A DNA stretch of 5,301 bases, from the NCBI GenBank assembly GCA_040081265.1, contig JBEBGV010000149.1, positions 1-5,301 on the forward strand. The letters run 5' to 3'. Shown piece by piece: positions 1 through 4,152 of this stretch. Every line of letters begins with the position of its first letter. Positions within the stretch are counted from its first letter, which is position 1. The translations under genes and the position numbers were made by a program. This DNA is from JBEBGV01 sp040081265 (GTDB lineage: Bacteria; Acidobacteriota; Vicinamibacteria; Vicinamibacterales; UBA2999). The notes under the pieces are model-generated. The model was not told where the DNA came from. It saw only the letters and a program-made list of their open reading frames with translations, and ran no database searches.

Positions 1-70
1 CATTCGGGAGGCCCTCCAGTAACAACGGGTTGGTGTGGTAACCCCCATTGTTTCCAGAGACTCCCGAATG
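1..70. repeat. 10-bp perfect inverted repeat enclosing a smaller hairpin
   Basis: CATTCGGGAG at 1-10 is exactly complementary to CTCCCGAATG at 61-70. The 50-nt interior can itself fold: GGGTT at 27-31 pairs with AACCC at 40-44, extended by ACAA (22-25) with TTGT (48-51) across a small internal loop. No T-tract follows, so it does not look like an intrinsic terminator. The left arm starts at the first base of the window, so the stem could be longer than seen here. Confidence 0.55.
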
Positions 71-114
71 AACAACGTGTGTAGCATTCACAGCTAGCCC
101 AAGTGTCGGGAGTC
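59..114. repeat. 9-bp inverted repeat competing with the 1-70 stem
   Basis: GACTCCCGA at 59-67 is exactly complementary to TCGGGAGTC at 106-114. The same central arm (61-67) also pairs with 4-10, so the two stems are mutually exclusive in a single strand. The heptamer TCGGGAG occurs at 4-10 and 106-112 on the plus strand and at 61-67 on the minus strand. The alternatives are a regulatory RNA switch or three copies of a protein-binding half-site. Confidence 0.5.
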
Positions 115-169
115 GACCACTTTCGCTGCTTTGCCGTTTAGGCTGTCAAGTGCTTTATTCCCTTGTTTT

Positions 170-209
170 GCTTATGGTTACGGCTACCAGTGAAATACCA
201 ACCATATGC
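170..209. repeat. Imperfect 10-bp inverted repeat (9 of 10 pairs)
   Basis: GCTTATGGTT at 170-179 matches the reverse complement of AACCATATGC at 200-209 with one mismatch, leaving a 20-nt loop. It sits just upstream of the perfect palindrome at 225-250 and may be part of the same control region. One imperfect repeat of this size could arise by chance. Confidence 0.35.
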
Positions 210-224
210 TTCTACCTAAGTCAG

Positions 225-250
225 TTGGCTCGCACTTAAGTGCGAGCCAA
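225..250. promoter_or_regulatory. Perfect 26-bp palindrome, candidate operator
   Basis: The half-site TTGGCTCGCACTT (225-237) is followed without spacer by its exact reverse complement (238-250); the symmetry breaks at 224/251. It ends 110 bp before the chosen hicB-like start. There is no T-tract on either side, so a rho-independent terminator is unlikely. A spacer-free palindrome of this length suits a dimeric DNA-binding protein, and toxin-antitoxin operons are usually autorepressed through palindromic operators. It could instead be a recombinase or replication site. The repeat is certain; the operator role is inferred. Confidence 0.5.
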
Positions 251-360
251 ACCTCATGTGTAGTTTAGTCAACCCAAAACACAACCGTGCCGATAACCTC
301 TTAGGGTTCTCCTTGAGTCTAATGAAGTAGTACGTGCAGACATCGGGTCTTGCGAGGGGC

Positions 361-699
361 ATGTCGAACACTAAGCAGGGTAAGGTCGTGACGCTACGTT
401 GTTACTCCCGTCCCGTGACGGCCGAGTACCATATGGCGGTGTGTCTGACACTGAACCTCGTCACGCAGGGTCGGACTCAAAGAGAATCGATCCATAAACT
501 CCACGGGCTCATCAAGGGCTATTTGCAGGACGCCATTGAGAACAATGAGTTCGACGCCTTCGTCCCTCGTCGCGCTCCTGCTCGTTTCTATGCAGAGTAC
601 GCCGCAGCGCGAGTTCTGCATAGTGTCTCCCGTCTGATTTCCATTCGACCTTCTTTGTGCGCCTTCAAGGATCAACATAAGATCCCGGCGCATGCCTAG
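361..699 (+). CDS. hicB: HicB-like antitoxin
   Basis: Predicted antitoxin of a type II toxin-antitoxin pair, expected to bind and block the toxin encoded just downstream. Residues about 8-60 show the HicB pattern: a first strand (VVTLRCYSR), a second strand entering AVCLTLNLVTQG, then helix RESIHKLHGLIKGYLQDAIE, equivalent to the family's CLDLNLVTQG/helix region of a partial RNase H fold. A FVPRRAPARFYAEY segment follows, as in longer HicB-like proteins. I see no clear ribbon-helix-helix or helix-turn-helix domain in the last 30 residues. The ATG at 361 gives 112 residues; GAGGGG lies almost against it, so the start is not secure. An in-frame GTG at 334 would give 121 residues. The stop overlaps the next gene by 8 nt. 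Codon use is relaxed compared with the G+C-rich genes to the right, suggesting a transferred module. The family call is by eye. Confidence 0.7.
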   Translation: MSNTKQGKVVTLRCYSRPVTAEYHMAVCLTLNLVTQGRTQRESIHKLHGLIKGYLQDAIENNEFDAFVPRRAPARFYAEYAAARVLHSVSRLISIRPSLCAFKDQHKIPAHA

Positions 700-979
700 A
701 GGGTGGCCACCCTTAGAACTACGAGAAGTCCTCGCAATCCTTTCCGCTCTCGAATTTGAGTACAGCGGTAGTCGGGGAGGGCACGATTTCTACGTCGGTG
801 TTCGCAACGGCCAGAGGTGTAAGGTGACTGTCGATCCGAAGTACGCTCCGTTCGACGCATACCTCCTACAATCGATGTGCAAGCAAGCCGGGTGTAATCG
901 TAACGAGTTCTACGGCGCCACTAGCGCTTCTGCCGCGAAGATAGCGAAAGGCAAGCCGAAGGAAGAACCTGCTTCCTAG
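692..979 (+). CDS. hicA: HicA-like toxin (mRNA interferase family)
   Basis: Predicted 95-residue toxin. HicA proteins have a small dsRBD-like fold and cleave mRNA without needing the ribosome; a single histidine in a G-S-H motif is central to activity. Here the order fits: helix LELREVLAILSALEFEY (8-24), then RGGHDFY with His31 in the expected place (G-G-H rather than G-S-H), strand QRCKVTVDP (41-49), and a terminal helix leading to KQAGCNRNEFYGAT (64-77), matching the family's KQAG-x-x-x-EF ending. A short Lys/Glu-rich tail follows. Its ATG overlaps the end of the antitoxin gene by 8 nt, so the two are translationally coupled, with antitoxin first (the reverse of classical hicAB). Base composition matches the antitoxin gene and differs from the rest of the window. 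The family call is fairly secure; activity is inferred. Confidence 0.75.
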   Translation: MPRGWPPLELREVLAILSALEFEYSGSRGGHDFYVGVRNGQRCKVTVDPKYAPFDAYLLQSMCKQAGCNRNEFYGATSASAAKIAKGKPKEEPAS

Positions 980-1027
980 GTCGGCTTAGCTTTTCAAGCT
1001 GCTCACGCGTCCCACGCCGTCGCCCCC

Positions 1028-1309
1028 ATGCCCGCCCTTCGACTCATCGCCCGCGACACCCCATACCACGACGACGAGTTCGGCCTCCGGGCGCGCTTGC
1101 GAGGGGCGTCGGCCGAGTCGTTGATCGAGAGGTACAACGTGTCGATCGGGTGCACGGCGTGGGTCCGTGCGCGCGGGCTGTACCTGATCGCGCTGCGGGA
1201 GGCGCTGCTCGCGACGGGCCTCGACTGTTCCGCGTTCATCGACGAGACGGGCATGCGTTTGAACACGCCGGTACGTCTGGTGGGGGATCGGCTCGTACCG
1301 GGTCGCTGA
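1028..1309 (+). CDS. Hypothetical protein, 93 residues
   Basis: I do not recognise the family. The frame is very likely coding: third positions are overwhelmingly G or C, and the product has a normal mix of acidic, basic and hydrophobic residues, whereas minus-strand readings of the same DNA give Arg/Ser-rich products. A short N-terminal strand (ALRLIARD) is followed by a helix (SAESLIERY), then an aromatic/helical stretch around TAWVRARGLYLIALREALLATG (43-64), then DCSAFIDETGM and a strand-like PVRLVGDRLV end. There is no signal peptide or membrane segment. No good Shine-Dalgarno site precedes the ATG. The frame is the same as that of the hicA-like gene and stays open from its stop codon, but the composition change in between argues for separate origin. 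It lies 111 bp upstream of the lipoprotein gene on the same strand. Confidence 0.65.
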   Translation: MPALRLIARDTPYHDDEFGLRARLRGASAESLIERYNVSIGCTAWVRARGLYLIALREALLATGLDCSAFIDETGMRLNTPVRLVGDRLVPGR

Positions 1310-1364
1310 CCGCCGTCCCGCTGTGCGTTTCGGGTGGATGCTCTGCGGAGGCGCAGGACTATCC

Positions 1365-1370
1365 TTGACA
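1365..1370 (+). promoter_or_regulatory. Possible -35 box upstream of lipoprotein gene
   Basis: A perfect TTGACA lies 50 bp before the lipoprotein ATG, in the gap after the preceding gene. Seventeen bases further on there is only CACTCT, a poor -10 match, so this is a weak promoter suggestion. Confidence 0.25.
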
Positions 1371-1404
1371 TCGCACATTCTCGCCGCCACTCTCTCGCCA
1401 CCCC

Positions 1405-1413
1405 AAAGGAGGG
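1405..1413 (+). promoter_or_regulatory. Strong Shine-Dalgarno site of the lipoprotein gene
   Basis: AAAGGAGGG sits 7 nt before the ATG at 1421. It decides that start over the upstream in-frame ATG at 1334, which would add 29 Arg-rich residues in front of the signal peptide. Confidence 0.85.
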
Positions 1414-1420
1414 CCGTCAC

Positions 1421-2242
1421 ATGCGCTCATGTCTTCTTGCGGTAGTCGCTGTCGCTGTCGCCGGCCTAACCGTAGCCTGTGGAGGTTCGTCCTCTGGTGG
1501 CTCTCCCTCGGCCCCTTCGCCAGGTTCTCCAACTGCGTCGTCCATTGCTGTGACGCTGCAAAGCCCGCTCATCGCCGTCACCAAGACGACCACGGCCACA
1601 GGTGTCGCCACACTCGGGACAGGCTCGTCACAAAGCATCACCAGCGGATGGAAGAGCGACTCGCCGAACGTCGCGACCGTTTCTGACTCCGGAGTGGTGA
1701 CGGGCGTCTCGAATGGCACGGCCACGATCTATGTGGTGTTCGGCGGACGGCAGGGACAAGCGCAAGTGCGGGTTATGCCGAACTATCCCGGCCAGTGGCA
1801 GGGCACCTACATCATCCGGAGCTGTCAGACGATCGACCTCGAAGACATCATTGCGAATACCTGCACTTTGAAGCTCACCCCCGGCACTGTTCTGCCGGTT
1901 TCGTTCACGTTGACGCAATCTGGCGAGTCGGTATCTGGGCAGTACTTCTATGGCTCCGGTGCCTTCGTCCCTTACGTGACGGCCTTATCCACCCCCATCA
2001 CCTTTACACCTTCCACAGCCCCAATCGAAGGCGACGGTAGTGCATCGCTCTTCGCGACGGCGACCGTTCAGTTTGTGACCACCATTGAGTCGACGTGGCG
2101 CATCAATTCCCCGGCAGATGGGCAGCTCGCGGGTTCCTTGTCTATGACGCGGAGACGCGACGGCCGCTCGTTGCGCTTGACAGCAGACATCGTAAGCGTA
2201 TCTCGGACCAGTGCGCTGATCGCGCCAGGGGATGGCCACTGA
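1421..2242 (+). CDS. Secreted lipoprotein with Ig-like (Big_2) domain
   Basis: A 273-residue envelope lipoprotein. Residues 1-20 form a lipoprotein signal peptide: Arg2, a hydrophobic core of Leu/Ala/Val, and lipobox TVAC with Cys20 as the predicted lipidation site. A Gly/Ser/Pro linker follows (21-40). Residues about 41-119 fit a bacterial Ig-like group 2 domain: WKSDSPNVATVSDSGVV (77-93) and the GTATI strand (99-103) are its hallmark. From 121 a beta-rich domain begins with GQWQGTYIIRSC and continues with SFTLTQSGESVSGQY, probably a small barrel or sandwich; Cys135 and Cys148 could form a disulfide. Big_2 domains usually mediate surface or carbohydrate contact; the ligand is unknown. This design is common in Acidobacteriota lipoproteins, by my recollection. 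The gene faces the phage-like operon, so it may be host chromosome at a prophage edge or a cargo gene. Confidence 0.85.
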   Translation: MRSCLLAVVAVAVAGLTVACGGSSSGGSPSAPSPGSPTASSIAVTLQSPLIAVTKTTTATGVATLGTGSSQSITSGWKSDSPNVATVSDSGVVTGVSNGTATIYVVFGGRQGQAQVRVMPNYPGQWQGTYIIRSCQTIDLEDIIANTCTLKLTPGTVLPVSFTLTQSGESVSGQYFYGSGAFVPYVTALSTPITFTPSTAPIEGDGSASLFATATVQFVTTIESTWRINSPADGQLAGSLSMTRRRDGRSLRLTADIVSVSRTSALIAPGDGH

Positions 2243-2353
2243 CACGTGCCGCCCGAACCCGGACGGCCCACGAAGTTTCACCGGCGTCACCTGCTCGGTC
2301 TGTCGCCAGCACGTCGCCGTCATTGTGAGAGCCAGCGCCCGCGGGGTCATAGA

Positions 2354-2545
2354 TCACGCCGTCGCGCGGATCGTGTGGCCGATATGCCAGCGCCGACACC
2401 GCGGGCAGCGGTAGGCGTTAAACGCCACACTGATCGCCCGGGCGCGAGCCGTGGCGTTTTTCTTCGAGGGGAACCGGATTTTCCCGTCGCAGCCGCGATG
2501 GAAATGGTCGGTCGTCGGGTGGTTCCACGCGGTGCGGCGCGCCAT
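2354..2545 (-). CDS. Small Cys/His zinc-ribbon-like protein, phage-associated
   Basis: A 63-residue basic protein. Cys19 in the segment CDGKIRFPSKKNA and the pair Cys47-x2-Cys50 in YRCPRCRRWHIGH, followed by His54 and His57, form a plausible single zinc site. Small proteins with this layout (C-G-K-x-x-[FY]-x-S-x-x-x-A, then Y-R-C-P-x-C-x-x-W-H) are common in phages and in soil bacterial genomes, generally without known function; nucleic-acid binding is a guess. It starts 4 nt after the stop of the preceding gene with no clear ribosome site of its own, so it is probably translated by reinitiation. It is the last gene of the minus-strand operon and converges on the lipoprotein gene, with 111 bp between the two stops. 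Confidence 0.65.
   Translation of the reverse strand: MARRTAWNHPTTDHFHRGCDGKIRFPSKKNATARARAISVAFNAYRCPRCRRWHIGHTIRATA
2420..2463 (+). terminator. Possible terminator hairpin for the plus strand
   Basis: AAACGCCAC at 2420-2428 pairs perfectly with GTGGCGTTT at 2451-2459. The loop holds a further perfect palindrome, CGCCCGGGCG, at 2435-2444. TTCTTC follows the right arm, giving a plus-strand run of five T at 2457-2461. It lies about 180 bp past the lipoprotein stop, inside the opposing 63-residue gene, so it may simply be coding sequence. Confidence 0.25.
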
Positions 2546-2549
2546 GGCG

Positions 2550-3365
2550 TTACCCGCGCCCGAGCGCGCGATCGAGGCGCGCCGCCCGTTCGTGTCGATA
2601 CGCGGCGTCGACGCGCTCGAAGGCTGTGCGCTCGGCTGGGGTCAGGGTCGTGAGGTCGCGCACGTCGCCCTGTTCGTCGCAGACGACGTAGCCCTGACCG
2701 TCGGGGCTGCCCTTGAGGTGCAGGCGGTTGAGCGCGTCGCGATAGTCCTGCGCCTCCGCCTCCACCGTTGCGCGTGCGGCATCGTCAAGCAGCACCGCGT
2801 CGAGCGCGGCCAGCGCGGCGGTGCGCTGTTGTGTCAATGTCGCGATCCGGTGCTCGACCTCCGGCAACGATCCGCGCCATCCGTGCGCACCCCGCAGGCC
2901 GTCCCCTTCGACGGTGTACCCGGCACCGACCATCAATTCGCCGATCCGCGTCGGTGCCAACGTCGTGATCCCCAACGGGGCAATGCGAAAACCAAAGTCG
3001 ATCAGCCGGATCGCCCACGTCAACGCGTCCGCTTGTGCTTTGATGTCGCGATCGCGGATCGGACTCTTGATCGTGAGGAGTTCGGTGCAGAGCACGTCCC
3101 GCCACGCCGTGAGGTGGGCCAACCATTGGGTGTCGAGATCGAGGTCGCTGTTCGGCTGCGCCGCGGAGACGGCACGCTCGAACGCCGCGATCTCTCGATC
3201 GATCCGTACGGTCTCCGAGCTGTAGACGTCGCACTGTCGCATCGTCCACACGCGCGGGAAGTCGAGGGGGTCGAGGCGATCGGCGCGTTGCTTCGTCAAT
3301 GCGGCGCGTTTCGCCGTGATCAGGGCCTCGCGTGTCGGCGGTGTCGTCGTGGGTGTGGTGGTCAT
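2550..3365 (-). CDS. Hypothetical helical protein in phage operon, 271 residues
   Basis: Not recognised. The product starts with a Thr/Pro-rich tail (about residues 2-11), then long helices: 12-30, 50-70 (SSETVRIDREIAAFERAV) and 78-124. A more globular middle (125-165) includes FRIAPLGITTL and GELMVGAGYTVEGDG. Helices at 168-217 (EVEHRIATLTQQRTAALAAL) look coiled-coil-prone, followed by a small beta patch (GYVVCDEQGDV) and a charged terminal helix (242-268). Third positions are G/C-biased and GAGGAG lies 9 nt before the ATG. Its start overlaps the stop of the protease-like gene as ATGA (3362-3365), so it is translationally coupled to it. From position and helical content it could be a scaffolding, head-completion or neck-associated protein, but nothing in the sequence proves that. 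A 324-codon plus-strand reading across the same DNA looks like an antisense shadow. Confidence 0.75.
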   Translation of the reverse strand: MTTTPTTTPPTREALITAKRAALTKQRADRLDPLDFPRVWTMRQCDVYSSETVRIDREIAAFERAVSAAQPNSDLDLDTQWLAHLTAWRDVLCTELLTIKSPIRDRDIKAQADALTWAIRLIDFGFRIAPLGITTLAPTRIGELMVGAGYTVEGDGLRGAHGWRGSLPEVEHRIATLTQQRTAALAALDAVLLDDAARATVEAEAQDYRDALNRLHLKGSPDGQGYVVCDEQGDVRDLTTLTPAERTAFERVDAAYRHERAARLDRALGRG

Positions 3366-3994
3366 CGGATCTCACTCCTCATGTGTGCGAGCGCGTCGGC
3401 GTACGGATCGGGGGGCAGAAACTGATCGACGCGTCGCTGTGCGGCGGCGCGCTGCATCCCGCAACCCTGTGTGCAGGAACATGCGCCGCGTTCAACGCAG
3501 GCAAGATGATCGGGCCGCAGACTCGCCCATCGACGCGCGTAGGGCTTCCCCAAATGCGTGCCCGGCGTGTTCTCGGTGACGACGTAGCAGCCGACGGAAA
3601 TTTCCGTCGTCGCGCCCGCACGCAGACGAGCGATCAGCGGCCCCGCGCCGACCGCGTCGGCTCTCGACGGATCGAGGTGACACGACATCACCAACTTCTT
3701 CCCCTCGACGCGCGCCGACGCAATGGTGCCGAAGCCGTACGACTCCAGGATCCCCGGTGTGGACGCGGACAAATGGCGTCCTTGTAGATCGGTCGGGTGG
3801 TTGAAAACGACCGGTTTGTGCGACCAGTCGGCGACGTTCGAGCTGAGGACCGACGCGGGGACGAATTCCGGCGCGTCGCTGTTGACGGCGTGCAAAATCG
3901 AGTCGCCGATGAGCGCAACCACGGGAACGACGAGGTGGCCGCCCGCGGTGCGGAGTGTGCCGGTTTCAGCCGGCACATAAATGAGGTCGTTCAT
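3362..3994 (-). CDS. DUF2213 / prohead-protease-like phage protein
   Basis: A 210-residue protein resembling the DUF2213 group of phage proteins, which I relate to herpesvirus/HK97-type capsid maturation proteases (clan SH, Ser/His/His catalysis). Supporting features are an early PVVALIGDSILHAV segment, KPVVFNHPTDLQG (60-72) with His66, GFGTIASARVEGKKLVMSCHLDP (87-109), GATTEISVGCYV (127-138) with Ser133, and RPDHLACVERGACS (160-173) with His163. His66, Ser133 and His163 sit where a His-Ser-His triad would be expected. This family cleaves scaffold and capsid precursors inside the prohead. A Cys-rich patch (Cys172, 174, 178) follows and the last 30 residues are variable. GAGG precedes the ATG by 11 nt. 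The gene overlaps its neighbours at both ends as ATGA. No major capsid gene follows within the window, which is unusual. The family call is by eye; the triad is inferred. Confidence 0.7.
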   Translation of the reverse strand: MNDLIYVPAETGTLRTAGGHLVVPVVALIGDSILHAVNSDAPEFVPASVLSSNVADWSHKPVVFNHPTDLQGRHLSASTPGILESYGFGTIASARVEGKKLVMSCHLDPSRADAVGAGPLIARLRAGATTEISVGCYVVTENTPGTHLGKPYARRWASLRPDHLACVERGACSCTQGCGMQRAAAQRRVDQFLPPDPYADALAHMRSEIR

Positions 3995-4067
3995 GATGGT
4001 GTTTTCCTCTCGTCATTAGGGGGAGTCGCACTGTTCGCCGATACACGGCGATCACGTGGTGGTTCAT
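3966..4067 (-). other. Alternative 33-codon reading frame over the short gene
   Basis: A second frame starts at ATG 4067 behind an excellent ribosome site (GAGGTGAT, 4 nt away) and encodes MNHHVIAVYRRTVRLP and a short basic tail. Third-position G/C bias moves into this frame at about 4103: the codons upstream of its ATG read NRLTIIREVID, which looks like natural protein. It overlaps the protease-like gene by 29 nt. It may be the true continuation of the preceding frame after a one-base shift, or a separate tiny gene. Confidence 0.3.
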
Positions 4068-4152
4068 GTCGATCACCTCGCGAATGATCGTGAGGCGGTT
4101 CGAGCGCGGCTGTGATCGCCTGAAGTTCGCGCGCGAGATCGGCGGGCGTCAC
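3991..4152 (-). CDS. Short phage-operon protein, 53 residues, possible frameshift
   Basis: Not recognised. The GTG start overlaps the upstream stop as GTGA (4149-4152), and the TGA stop overlaps the protease-like start as ATGA (3991-3994); this two-sided coupling is the best argument for a real gene. Residues 1-18 (TPADLARELQAITAALE) look like a normal amphipathic helix with G/C-rich third positions. From about residue 19 the product becomes Arg/Pro/Asp/His-rich (SRGDRHEPPRDRR) and third-position bias is lost, while a neighbouring frame gains it and reads NRLTIIREVIDMNHHVIAVYRR. A one-base shift near 4103 would join the two into a continuous helical protein. Alternatives are an indel or sequencing error, programmed +1 frameshifting, or two independent overlapping small genes. 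Confidence 0.45.
   Translation of the reverse strand: MTPADLARELQAITAALEPPHDHSRGDRHEPPRDRRVSANSATPPNDERKTPS

Larger units (their letters stand above)
1..333. other. Non-coding leader region rich in inverted repeats
   Basis: I see no convincing gene in this 333-bp stretch; all frames are broken into short pieces. Its base composition is clearly lower in G+C than the right-hand four-fifths of the window and resembles the hicB/hicA-like genes that follow. It holds three separate inverted-repeat systems, listed individually: 1-10 with 61-70 (and 59-67 with 106-114), 170-179 with 200-209, and the perfect palindrome 225-250. It most likely carries the promoter and regulatory sites of the downstream toxin-antitoxin operon, possibly with a recombination or structured-RNA element. 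I cannot place a confident -35/-10 pair. Confidence 0.6.

Noticed and set aside
206..268. A 20-codon leader-peptide-like frame running through the palindrome
   Set aside because: There is no ribosome binding site before its ATG and no run of regulatory codons; the palindrome alone explains the sequence constraint.
1..333. tRNA, tmRNA or rRNA gene in the leader
   Set aside because: The stems do not form a cloverleaf, there is no T-loop motif or CCA end, and no rRNA-like segment is recognised.
1..1003. Integron cassette carrying a toxin-antitoxin pair
   Set aside because: I looked for attC core motifs (RYYYAAC and GTTRRRY) around the leader and after hicA and found no properly arranged pair; the palindrome does not have attC architecture.
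986..1420. Minus-strand frames of 144 and 132 codons opposite the 93-residue gene
   Set aside because: The products are Arg/Ser/Pro-rich and typical of antisense frames in G+C-rich coding DNA; the plus-strand frame has better composition and third-position bias.
1985..2399. Two minus-strand frames (starts at 2350 and 2399) running from the end of the phage operon into the lipoprotein gene
   Set aside because: Most of their length is antisense to the lipoprotein, which has decisive signal-peptide and Ig-domain evidence. The start at 2350 lies only 3 nt after the 63-residue gene's stop, but the product looks unstructured.
2232..2414. A 60-codon plus-strand frame whose ATG overlaps the lipoprotein stop, with a C-x2-C pair
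   Set aside because: It overlaps the 63-residue zinc-ribbon-like gene by 61 nt in a frame sharing third positions, so part of its openness is a shadow, and no ribosome site is properly spaced. The part in the 111-bp gap has reasonable codons, so a small gene is not excluded.
2451..3425. A 324-codon plus-strand open frame, the longest after the 342-codon one
   Set aside because: It is antisense to the 271-residue gene, which has a good ribosome site, ATGA coupling and natural composition. The plus-strand product is Arg/Val/Cys-rich without fold-like patterning.
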